7,634 nt of DNA from Bacteroidales bacterium (GTDB lineage: Bacteria; Bacteroidota; Bacteroidia; Bacteroidales; UBA7960), in NCBI GenBank assembly GCA_007122745.1, contig SKTA01000076.1:1-7634 (forward strand). Direction: 5' to 3'. This document shows, in pieces, positions 1-6,913 of this stretch (position 1 is the stretch's first letter; each line of letters begins with the position of its first letter). The position numbers and the translations under genes are program-made. Under the pieces are notes generated by a model. The model made no database searches and had not been told where the DNA came from. It worked only from the letters and a program-made list of their open reading frames with translations.

Positions 1-43
1 AAGGTTAAGGTTAAGATTAAGATTAAGGTTAAGGTTAAGGTTA
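1..43. repeat. Tandem hexanucleotide array (AAGGTT/AAGATT)
   Basis: Seven consecutive 6-base units are readable: two AAGGTT, two AAGATT, three AAGGTT, then a trailing A. The array touches the window edge, so it may be longer. On the opposite strand it reads as CCTTAA/TCTTAA, resembling a telomere-like C-rich hexamer only superficially; nothing here suggests a linear replicon end. There is no open reading frame across it. It most likely expands and contracts by replication slippage. Function unknown. Confidence 0.9.
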
Positions 44-56
44 TTCCACCAGTAGC

Positions 57-74
57 CACAGGGCTTGACCTGTG
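57..74. repeat. Short perfect inverted repeat (stem-loop)
   Basis: CACAGG at 57-62 pairs perfectly with CCTGTG at 69-74 around a six-base loop (GCTTGA). There is no T-run on either side, so it is not a typical intrinsic terminator. It sits between two tandem-repeat blocks and could be part of a dispersed palindromic repeat, but only one copy is visible here. Confidence 0.55.
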
Positions 75-86
75 CACCGAAATATG

Positions 87-107
87 TTGAGGGTTGAGGG
101 TTGAGGG
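87..107. repeat. Three tandem TTGAGGG heptamers
   Basis: Three exact, uninterrupted copies of TTGAGGG at 87-93, 94-100 and 101-107. The unit differs in length and sequence from the hexamer array at 1-43 but has the same G-rich bias on the plus strand. Non-coding. No function can be assigned. Confidence 0.85.
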
Positions 108-126
108 CGTTTAACCAAAAGTTCTA

Positions 127-160
127 TTTGTGTTTCCTTTGTGACCTTTGTGTCTTTGTG
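127..160. repeat. TTTGTG-rich imperfect repeat block
   Basis: TTTGTG occurs four times, at 127-132, 138-143, 147-152 and 155-160, with spacers of 5, 3 and 2 bases, followed by GGTTAAA. On the minus strand it reads as a string of CACAAAG units. From general familiarity, similar CACAAAG-type strings recur between genes in various bacterial genomes, so this may be one copy of a dispersed intergenic family. That is inference, since a single copy is visible. Confidence 0.6.
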
Positions 161-227
161 GTTAAAAAATGCTAAACGCTTAACGTTAAACACTTAACAC
201 CAATCATCCATTCAATGATTCAACCAA
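161..227. other. Non-coding tail of the repeat region, with palindrome and weak hairpin
   Basis: This lies just downstream of the M23 gene's stop. It contains a 10-base perfect palindrome TTAACGTTAA (180-189) and repeated CTTAAC (179-184, 193-198) and GTTAAA (161-166, 185-190) words. It also holds a weak AT-rich hairpin, AATCAT (202-207) with ATGATT (215-220) and a 7-base loop. The hairpin is in the right place to end the M23 transcript but lacks GC pairs and a U-tract, so a terminator role is doubtful. No gene is seen. Confidence 0.45.
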
Positions 228-1196
228 TCAGGAAAGGCTTTGGTTAACGCGTGATGCGCGTTCAATGATGATCTCGAACTCTTCTGGAGTCAGGTCGTTG
301 TAGAAATAATGTACCGGGTTGACCGATCTTTCATTACGATGGATCTCGTAATGGAGATGAGGAGCGGTGGATGTTCCCGTATTACCCACTTTGCCAATCA
401 CTTCTCCTCTATTTACGCGTTGGCCGCGTCTGACATTGATCTCGTGCATGTGTGCATACAGCGAGGTATAACCGTAGCCGTGGTCGATCACAACCATTCG
501 TCCGTAACCATAGTTGTTACGTTCGGCACGGATGACCACCCCATTACCTGTGGCATAGATGGGTGTTCCGGTGGGGGCGGTAAAGTCAACGCCTGTATGC
601 ATTCGCATGGTTTTATAAATGGGATGCATTCGCATACCGTATCCCGATATCAGCCGATCGGTACCTCTGCTGATTGGTATGATGGCGGGGATGGAAGCAA
701 GCATGTCGGCTTTATTGACAGCCATGTCAAACACCTCATCATAGGATTTTGACTGGATATAAAGCTGGCTGGCCAATTGGTCAACCCGCTGCATGGTTTC
801 AGATATCAGCTTGCTGTTCTGGTAGCCTGCCAGATGGGCATAGCGGTCAACACCACCAAATGCCGCATCGCGAACGGGACGAGGGATTGGGTCTGCTTCA
901 AATATCACGCGGTAGATATGATCGTCGCGTTCCTGAATGTCATCAAGAACAGATGCCAGGACATTAATGCGGTCATTCAAAAGATCATACTGAACCCGGA
1001 ACTGGTCAATTTCACGTCGCAGCATGCGCTCTTTCGGGGATTCAAAAAATGTAAATCCGATAAATAAAACTATTACGGAAAAAAGCATGCCGGCAATTGC
1101 ATAACGCAATATGGCCTTTACCTTGTCCCAGACCGAACGCTTAACACGCTCAACGGCCAAAGATTTTGTATTCAAACGGTACTGAACTTTGCTCAT
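228..1196 (-). CDS. Membrane-anchored M23 (LytM-type) zinc metallopeptidase
   Basis: Predicted 322-residue peptidoglycan endopeptidase of family M23, which cleaves peptide cross-links in the periplasm during wall remodelling. A basic N-terminus (about 1-31) is followed by one hydrophobic segment (about 32-51) with no evident signal-peptidase site, suggesting an inner-membrane anchor with a periplasmic body. Residues 56-95 are charged and heptad-like, a likely coiled coil. The catalytic domain spans about 180-300. Its zinc ligands fit the family pattern: H200 and D204 (HTGVD) and H282 of the HLH motif (H280-L-H282), with H249 in YAHMH as the other active-site histidine. All are present, so it is probably active rather than a degenerate LytM regulator. 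The C-terminal NDLTPEEFE stretch resembles Bacteroidota homologues. The ATG at 1194-1196 is preferred because it directly precedes the basic and transmembrane N-terminus. No Shine-Dalgarno is visible. It is divergent from alaS, with a possible promoter at 1271-1278. Substrate specificity cannot be read from sequence. Confidence 0.93.
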   Translation of the reverse strand: MSKVQYRLNTKSLAVERVKRSVWDKVKAILRYAIAGMLFSVIVLFIGFTFFESPKERMLRREIDQFRVQYDLLNDRINVLASVLDDIQERDDHIYRVIFEADPIPRPVRDAAFGGVDRYAHLAGYQNSKLISETMQRVDQLASQLYIQSKSYDEVFDMAVNKADMLASIPAIIPISRGTDRLISGYGMRMHPIYKTMRMHTGVDFTAPTGTPIYATGNGVVIRAERNNYGYGRMVVIDHGYGYTSLYAHMHEINVRRGQRVNRGEVIGKVGNTGTSTAPHLHYEIHRNERSVNPVHYFYNDLTPEEFEIIIERASRVNQSLS

Positions 1197-1270
1197 AGCA
1201 AGGAATTCTCTGATTTAGTCTTCTGCCTGCTTCAGAAATACTTTAGGCTCAAAAACAACTAACCGCGGTA

Positions 1271-1278
1271 CAAAACTA
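1271..1278 (-). promoter_or_regulatory. Candidate Bacteroidota -7 element for the M23 gene
   Basis: On the minus strand this reads TAGTTTTG, an exact match to the TAnnTTTG -7 consensus of the Bacteroidota primary sigma factor. The upstream -33 position has only TGTG (plus 1300-1303), a weak match to TTTG at roughly 21 bases. Transcription would begin a few bases further on, leaving a leader of about 65-70 bases before the ATG at 1196. Confidence 0.5.
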
Positions 1279-1290
1279 AAAAAAATCATG

Positions 1291-1298
1291 TAATTTTG
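1291..1298 (+). promoter_or_regulatory. Candidate Bacteroidota -7 element for alaS
   Basis: TAATTTTG matches the TAnnTTTG -7 consensus exactly and lies 42 bases before the alaS ATG, giving a predicted leader of about 35 bases. No clear TTG-type -33 element is seen at the expected distance upstream. The region is AT-rich, so a chance match is possible. Its placement between divergent genes, close to the mirrored element at 1271-1278, supports it. Confidence 0.5.
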
Positions 1299-1340
1299 CC
1301 ACACATCGCAAAAAAAATAATCTAAATATAGCCTCTTTTG

Positions 1341-3959
1341 ATGAAATCTTCCGAAATAAGGACATCATTTTTAAACTTTTTCAAGCAAAAAAGCCATTCC
1401 ATCTATTCTTCGGCACCGATGGTGGTAAAGAACGACCCTACATTGATGTTCACCAATGCAGGGATGAACCAGTTCAAGGATATTTTTCTTGGGAACGTGA
1501 CTGCAAAGCATCAGCGTGTGGCCAATTCACAAAAATGTTTGCGTGTCTCCGGAAAGCACAACGATCTCGAGGAAGTTGGACACGACACCTACCATCATAC
1601 GATGTTCGAGATGCTCGGCAACTGGAGCTTTGGTGATTATTTTAAGCCGGAAGCCATTGCCTGGGCGTGGGAACTTTTAACGGAGGTTTTCGGCATCGAC
1701 AAAGACCGTTTTTATGTCACTGTATTTGAAGGCGCCAGAGAGGACGGACTGCAGAGTGACCAGGAAGCTTATGATTTATGGAAAAAATTTGTTCCGGAAG
1801 GCAGGATCTTATACGGCTCAAAAAAGGATAACTTTTGGGAGATGGGGGATACAGGACCGTGTGGGCCATGCTCCGAAATACACGTTGATATCCGTTCAGA
1901 CGAGGATAGAAAAACCGTTGACGGTGCTACTCTTGTTAATCAGGACCATCCGCTGGTGATTGAAATCTGGAACCTCGTTTTTATTGAGTTTAACAGGTTG
2001 TCGGACGGTTCATTAAAGAACCTGCCTGCCAAACATGTTGATACAGGCATGGGGTTTGAACGGCTCTGCATGGTATTGCAGGACAAGCAATCCAATTATG
2101 ACACAGATGTCTTTCAGCCATACATTCAATTTCTTTCTGGTATTTCAGGTATCAGATATGGCACATCAACGGAAGCAGATATTGCCATGCGTGTTGTATC
2201 CGATCATCTGCGGGCCGTATCCTTTGCCATTGCCGATGGAGAGCTTCCTTCGAACACCAAAGGGGGTTACGTCATTCGCAGAATCCTCAGAAGAGCTGTC
2301 CGCTACGGCTATACCTTCCTGAACCTTAAAGAACCATTTGTCAATCAGCTTTTACCAACACTGGTGCAACACATGGGAGAAGCATTCCCTGAGCTAAAGG
2401 CACAGGAAGATCTGATCGCTAAGGTGATCACAGAAGAGGAACAAAGCTTTTTACGGACCCTGTCGGTCGGAATCCAGAAGTTTGAACAATACATTGCCGC
2501 AAACCCGGATATCAAATCGGTCGATGGCGCTTTTGCCTTTGAACTTTTTGACACGTATGGTTTCCCGATCGATCTAACCACTTTGATGGCAAAGGAGAAA
2601 GGCCTAAAGGTCGACATCCGCGGATTTGAAGAAGGGATGGCAGCCCAGAAAAACCGCAGTCGTGATGCGGCAGTTGTTGACATGGAAGAATGGATAACAC
2701 TCAAACCATGGAATAAAGACACCGTTTTTGTTGGTTATGAAACCCTGCAGGCAGAGGTGGAGATCGTCCGCTACAGAAAGGTTGCAAACAAAGGCAAGAC
2801 CCTTTTCCATGTTGTACTGGATCAAACCCCTTTTTATGCAGAGTCGGGCGGACAGATCGGGGATCGGGGATCACTCCTGATCAACAAAGAACGGTTTCCG
2901 GTGATCGACACCCGCAAAGAGAACAACCTGAGTATTCACATAATGCCCAAGCTCCCGGAAAAGATCGAAGGGAAAGCGATTGCCGTTGTTGATAAGGAAA
3001 AAAGGATGCTGACTGCAAATAACCACACGGCAACACACCTCATGCATTCGGCACTGAAACAGGTGCTTGGCGCACACGTGCAACAGAAAGGCTCCCTGGT
3101 TGACGAAAAACGCCTTCGCTTCGACTTCTCACACTTTGGCAAGATGACCATCGACGAGATCCGAGAGGTTGAACGACTGGTGAATGAAAAGATTCGTGAA
3201 AACATCTCCATGGAGGAGCACCGTGAGCTCACCATGGATGAAGCGAAAAAAATGGGGGCCGTCGCCCTGTTTGGTGAAAAATACGGAGATACCGTCCGGG
3301 TCGTCTCTTTCGACGAGTCCTTCTCATCCGAGCTTTGTGGCGGCACACACGTTAACGCGACCGGCCAGATCGGATTGTTCTCCATCGTTTCGGAAAGTGC
3401 CATCGCTGCAGGGATCAGAAGGGTTGAGGCGGTCACGGGACGTGCCGCTGAACTCTTTTACCAGGAGAAAACAGATGCGATTGAGCAGATCCGGACACTG
3501 CTGAAGCATCCAAAAGACAACATTACGGCACTCAAACAATTGTTGCAACAACAGGATGTGATGAAAAAAGAGCTCCAGATATTGCAGCAAATGCAACTTA
3601 AACAGCAATCGGAGCAGCTTTTGCAGCAAAAAGAGGTAATCAGCGACATTCATTACATCGGTGCAAAGGTCCGAATGGACGCCAAAGCCGCCAAAGACAT
3701 GGCCTTTCAGATCAAAAACAAACTTCCGAACCTGTTTCTTATCCTGGCTCACGAGCACGAGGGGAAACCGGGTATCGTCATCATGATCGATGAAAAGCTG
3801 GTGAAAGAAAAAGGACTGCATGCCGGTCAGATGGTGGGAAACCTTGCAAAGCATATCAAAGGGGGAGGTGGCGGGCAACCATTCTTTGCCACGGCAGGTG
3901 GTAAAGATCCAAACGGACTGGATCAGGTGCTGGCCGAGAGCAAAAAAGCATTGATATAA
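1341..3959 (+). CDS. alaS: Alanyl-tRNA synthetase
   Basis: Cytoplasmic class II enzyme that charges tRNA-Ala with alanine and hydrolyses mischarged Ser/Gly-tRNA-Ala. The 872-residue length is close to the roughly 875 of E. coli AlaRS, and all parts are present. Class II motif 1 lies near 6-51 (APMVVKNDPTLMFTNAGM), motif 2 near 68-101 (RVSGKHNDLEEVGHDTYHH onwards), the DTGPCGPCSEI segment at 170-180 and motif 3 at 308-323. N305 and D404 correspond to the E. coli Asn/Asp pair that reads the G3:U70 base pair. The editing domain carries the zinc-type residues H562, H566, C666 and H670 (HTATH, CGGTH). A glutamine-rich helical linker (about 728-765) leads to the C-Ala domain, with its glycine-rich GGGGGQP motif at 841-847. 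I choose ATG 1341: the TTG three bases upstream would only add one residue, and family proteins begin at this point. No Shine-Dalgarno is seen, as is usual in Bacteroidota. It converges on the nuclease gene after a 32-base gap. Confidence 0.98.
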   Translation: MKSSEIRTSFLNFFKQKSHSIYSSAPMVVKNDPTLMFTNAGMNQFKDIFLGNVTAKHQRVANSQKCLRVSGKHNDLEEVGHDTYHHTMFEMLGNWSFGDYFKPEAIAWAWELLTEVFGIDKDRFYVTVFEGAREDGLQSDQEAYDLWKKFVPEGRILYGSKKDNFWEMGDTGPCGPCSEIHVDIRSDEDRKTVDGATLVNQDHPLVIEIWNLVFIEFNRLSDGSLKNLPAKHVDTGMGFERLCMVLQDKQSNYDTDVFQPYIQFLSGISGIRYGTSTEADIAMRVVSDHLRAVSFAIADGELPSNTKGGYVIRRILRRAVRYGYTFLNLKEPFVNQLLPTLVQHMGEAFPELKAQEDLIAKVITEEEQSFLRTLSVGIQKFEQYIAANPDIKSVDGAFAFELFDTYGFPIDLTTLMAKEKGLKVDIRGFEEGMAAQKNRSRDAAVVDMEEWITLKPWNKDTVFVGYETLQAEVEIVRYRKVANKGKTLFHVVLDQTPFYAESGGQIGDRGSLLINKERFPVIDTRKENNLSIHIMPKLPEKIEGKAIAVVDKEKRMLTANNHTATHLMHSALKQVLGAHVQQKGSLVDEKRLRFDFSHFGKMTIDEIREVERLVNEKIRENISMEEHRELTMDEAKKMGAVALFGEKYGDTVRVVSFDESFSSELCGGTHVNATGQIGLFSIVSESAIAAGIRRVEAVTGRAAELFYQEKTDAIEQIRTLLKHPKDNITALKQLLQQQDVMKKELQILQQMQLKQQSEQLLQQKEVISDIHYIGAKVRMDAKAAKDMAFQIKNKLPNLFLILAHEHEGKPGIVIMIDEKLVKEKGLHAGQMVGNLAKHIKGGGGGQPFFATAGGKDPNGLDQVLAESKKALI

Positions 3960-3991
3960 CAAGTCTCATCAACGGCCAGGTTTGTGGCAGT
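3960..3991. other. Convergent intergenic gap between alaS and the nuclease gene
   Basis: Only 32 bases separate the two stop codons. The best internal pairing is a 4-base stem, GCCA (3975-3978) with TGGC (3985-3988), and there is no T-run on either strand. I see no credible intrinsic terminator, so the transcripts may overlap at their 3' ends or terminate by another route. Confidence 0.5.
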
Positions 3992-6868
3992 CTAATATCT
4001 GTTGCAAAGTGCCTTAAACGGACAGTATTGACAATTATCCACATTTTCGGTTTGCCGGAAAGGAATTTTTCGTTGCAATATTTCCTGAACAACACCCCTG
4101 AGGCCCGCTTCAAAAGTCTTCAGCTTCTCTGTTTCAAAAACACCGCTTTTATCCGGGTCCTTTATGGTTTGCAACCATTTACCCGGTGTACGCAAAGAGA
4201 TGATCCCCGGTTCAATCTTGCCATAAGCCGGATTTAAAGCGTTATACATCCAGGCATAGCAAAGAAGCTGAAAGTTTTTTGCTTTGTCACTGTCATCAAA
4301 CAAAATATCCCAGTCGTTAAACGACAACTCTCCCTGTTTGATCTTTCCGGTTTTATAATCAATGACCCTCACGATACTGCCCGAACGGTCAATCCTGTCG
4401 GCCAGCCCACGAAGGTTTACAACCCGGCCGGTTTCAGTGCCGTCATCAACCCTGAGGGGAGCACGCAACGGCTCCTCCAGCGCAAGCAAGGTAACGACAT
4501 TGCCATCCACGGCGTCCAGCTCCAGTTGCCGGCGCTCCGCTTTCAGCATGTTTTCCAGGTATCTTTTGGTAAGATGATACAACAGCAGGTTCTTTCCCGA
4601 GTCGATCCGGCCACCCGAATACAACCTGGCAAAGCTTTGCTGCAGGGTGTCATTTACAAGGGGGAAAAAAGTACCCACATCATCCGCGGAAAGCAACTTG
4701 CCTAAAAATGGACGATAAAGCTTTTCCAGCACATCGTGTGCAACAGATCCTATTGTCGCAGCCTCCAGCGTCTCTTCCACCTCCTCACTTTCTTGCAGCG
4801 ACATCACCTTTTCCAGATAAAACTGCAATGGGCAATTGATATAGCGGCTTAGCGCTGATGGGGACAAACCCTTTTCTGCCATGGTGTAAAGCCGCTCCAT
4901 CACCTCTTCCGTTTTTTCGACAACGATTGGCTGATCCGTTCTTCCGGTCTGGGGCGGCAGGGCGATGATCTCTTCCGTTATTTTAATGTTGGGATTGAAG
5001 CGTGGAAGTTCAACCTGCAACTGGGAAACAAATCGGCTTTTTTCGCTGCTACCGATATCTTCCGCTTGTGTGTTGTAAATAATGAACACATTCTTTGCCC
5101 TTTGCAAAAGGCGGTAAAAATGGTAGGCAAATATGGCATCCTGCTCCTGGTAAAGGCGCAAGCTAAAAGCTCGTCTCACCTCAAACGGGATGAACGACTG
5201 CACGCTTTTCGGCTTTGGCAGGATCTGCTCATTGGCCGACAGGAGGATCACATTGGTAAAATCGAGGCTTCTTGTTTCCAGCATCCCCATAACCTGCAAT
5301 CCCTGCAGGGGCTCACCGGAAAAAGAAAGCTTTGCTTCAGCAGCCAGTTGTTTGAACAGCCGGTACAGGGTTTTCAAGGAGTCAAGAACCGGAAATTCAT
5401 CCAGGAGTTGCTCCAGACGTCTGAAAATGGAAGAAAAATAGTACAACGATTCAAAATCGACAAAATAGGATGTGTGCAGGATGTCTGAACCTTTATTCGC
5501 AGCCTTTTCGCGTAGTTTGACGTCCAGCTTCTCAGCCAGATCAAGCGTCATGGCAATCAAAGCAGGAATATTTTGATCCCACTTTGTATGCAAAAAACCA
5601 AAAGCAGATTCAAAACCTGATTTGGTTGAGGCCATTTCGCAAAGCGCTTCGTAGCTGCAAAAGCTTTTGTTTGAAGCAGCAAGGGTGAACAGCAGGTCAT
5701 GGACCAGATGCTTCCCGTCATGGATATCCCACAAAAGCGCTGCCAGGCTGTTTGAAAACAGGCGATGCAGGTCCCTGTAATAAAAAACAATCTGTTCCTC
5801 ACGGTCGGTGGATGTTCCGTGAAGAAAAAGATGGAAAAGGCTGTCAAAAAATTGATACATGTTGGTTTTCCCCAATGGAAAACCCATAGTCACATTGATA
5901 TCGGTCACTTTCGACGGCAGGGCGTTCAGCATGGGATTCAGTAATGACTCATTGGCCAGCACAACCGCGGTCTGTTCATCAACGGTCATGAAGCTCTCGT
6001 ACTCCAAAAGATTTCCTGCCAGCCTGGCCTGATGTACATTTTTTGAAATGCCAATGACATGAATCCTTTTTCCATCAGCAGAGAAAAAACTTTTTTCCTC
6101 AGCACGAGAAACGACCTTGAATTTTTTGCTGTATTTCCGGATAAACCTTCCCGCCTCATGTTCCGGATCATTGGTATAATAGGGGTCCGAATCAATCAGG
6201 TAATCTGCTTTCCCATCCCTTTGTAAAGATTCAATAATGCGTTCTTCAGCAGCAGTCAAGGCATTGAAACCGGCAAAAACCAGACGTTTCCAGGGGATTT
6301 TATATTCTCCCGAATCAAGAAGCTCCGCGGCTTTGCGCGATGAAAGCCCCTGCCATGCCATCCCTTTCTGCAGCAGATGTTTGGCAAGTGCTTCATGATA
6401 GCCACCCAGCTTGCCAATAAAGCCGAGATAATTCTCCTGAAAAAGGGTCAGCGGTTTACCGTCGGGGTTCCAGGTATCAATATACCGGATATCGGTAAGA
6501 TAGGCATACAGCTTCCCCCTGTCGGCAAGTGCATTGTCAATATCATCAAAATCACGCATCAGGTTAGATGCCCAGCTGCTGAACCGGTCAATATCTTCAG
6601 CCTGCTCTTTTTCAATGTTTTGATAGACACGATAAAACTCAAACAGCAATCCGGTACTGTCACTGATGTTCAATCCGGTGATCTTGTTAATGAAATCCTC
6701 TATGCTCAGGATGTCAGGAGCCCACATCGGGCGACTTACTGCGGCAGAAAAACGTTTTCGAAAAAACAGGCCAGCCCTGCGGTTTGGGGTCACAATGCAC
6801 AGATCACCCGTCTGGTCCGAATACTTATCGAGGATATAGCGACTTACCTCTTCCAGAAATGTATGCAT
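3992..6868 (-). CDS. AddB-like PD-(D/E)XK nuclease with Fe-S cysteines
   Basis: A 958-residue protein resembling the AddB subunit of AddAB/RecBCD-type helicase-nucleases, which process double-strand ends for recombination. The C-terminal nuclease is complete: H711 (GSVAHDVLE), D824 (GLADRID), D837 and K839 (VIDYKTGK), then Q867 and Y871 (QLLCY). C679 (INCPLQFY) and C946, C949, C955 (C-x2-C-x5-C) match the four ligands of the AddB iron-sulfur cluster that staples the nuclease domain. The N-terminus has helicase-like features (VTPNRRAGLFFRKRF at 26-40; a motif near 520-551 ending SANEQILP) but no Walker A GxGKT is visible, so ATP-driven unwinding by this subunit is unlikely. Such degeneracy is known in AddB/RecC-type subunits. 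No AddA-type helicase is in the window. The ATG at 6866-6868 opens directly into the conserved N-terminus. The MurU-like gene ends 45 bases upstream on the same strand with no obvious promoter between, so co-transcription is possible. A stand-alone RecB-like nuclease is the alternative; I leave the symbol blank. Confidence 0.85.
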   Translation of the reverse strand: MHTFLEEVSRYILDKYSDQTGDLCIVTPNRRAGLFFRKRFSAAVSRPMWAPDILSIEDFINKITGLNISDSTGLLFEFYRVYQNIEKEQAEDIDRFSSWASNLMRDFDDIDNALADRGKLYAYLTDIRYIDTWNPDGKPLTLFQENYLGFIGKLGGYHEALAKHLLQKGMAWQGLSSRKAAELLDSGEYKIPWKRLVFAGFNALTAAEERIIESLQRDGKADYLIDSDPYYTNDPEHEAGRFIRKYSKKFKVVSRAEEKSFFSADGKRIHVIGISKNVHQARLAGNLLEYESFMTVDEQTAVVLANESLLNPMLNALPSKVTDINVTMGFPLGKTNMYQFFDSLFHLFLHGTSTDREEQIVFYYRDLHRLFSNSLAALLWDIHDGKHLVHDLLFTLAASNKSFCSYEALCEMASTKSGFESAFGFLHTKWDQNIPALIAMTLDLAEKLDVKLREKAANKGSDILHTSYFVDFESLYYFSSIFRRLEQLLDEFPVLDSLKTLYRLFKQLAAEAKLSFSGEPLQGLQVMGMLETRSLDFTNVILLSANEQILPKPKSVQSFIPFEVRRAFSLRLYQEQDAIFAYHFYRLLQRAKNVFIIYNTQAEDIGSSEKSRFVSQLQVELPRFNPNIKITEEIIALPPQTGRTDQPIVVEKTEEVMERLYTMAEKGLSPSALSRYINCPLQFYLEKVMSLQESEEVEETLEAATIGSVAHDVLEKLYRPFLGKLLSADDVGTFFPLVNDTLQQSFARLYSGGRIDSGKNLLLYHLTKRYLENMLKAERRQLELDAVDGNVVTLLALEEPLRAPLRVDDGTETGRVVNLRGLADRIDRSGSIVRVIDYKTGKIKQGELSFNDWDILFDDSDKAKNFQLLCYAWMYNALNPAYGKIEPGIISLRTPGKWLQTIKDPDKSGVFETEKLKTFEAGLRGVVQEILQRKIPFRQTENVDNCQYCPFKALCNRY

Positions 6869-6913
6869 GGCGATTTGTTGTTTCTGTATAATTTTTGATG
6901 ATTTGATACTGAA

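Noticed and set aside
1..43. Linear-replicon telomere
   Set aside because: The hexamer is only superficially telomere-like. Bacterial telomeres are hairpins or protein-capped palindromes, and the window edge is arbitrary.
1..160. CRISPR array
   Set aside because: The repeat units are only 6-7 bases long and directly adjacent or separated by 2-5 bases. There are no 25-35 base repeats with unique spacers and no cas genes.
202..220. Intrinsic terminator for the M23 gene
   Set aside because: The 6-base stem is nearly all A/T and no T-run follows on the minus strand, so it is mentioned only as a weak hairpin.
309..1067. Plus-strand open frames (309-752, 749-967, 777-1067) opposite the M23 gene
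   Set aside because: They are antisense to a gene with intact catalytic motifs, have low-complexity or motif-free translations, overlap each other and show no recognisable domain.
2345..3962. Long minus-strand open frames inside alaS, including a 212-residue frame at 3324-3962
   Set aside because: They lie opposite well-conserved AlaRS domains. The translations are rich in Cys, Phe, Ser and Leu, as expected from reading a coding strand backwards, with no family motifs.
4028..6898. Plus-strand open frames opposite the nuclease gene (for example 5066-5488 and 6377-6898)
   Set aside because: They are shadows of a gene whose nuclease and cysteine motifs are all in frame on the minus strand. No domain or start signal supports them.
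6880..6905. TATAATTTTTG promoter-like word on the plus strand
   Set aside because: Its spacing does not match TAnnTTTG and there is no plus-strand gene downstream of it, so it is probably chance in AT-rich sequence.
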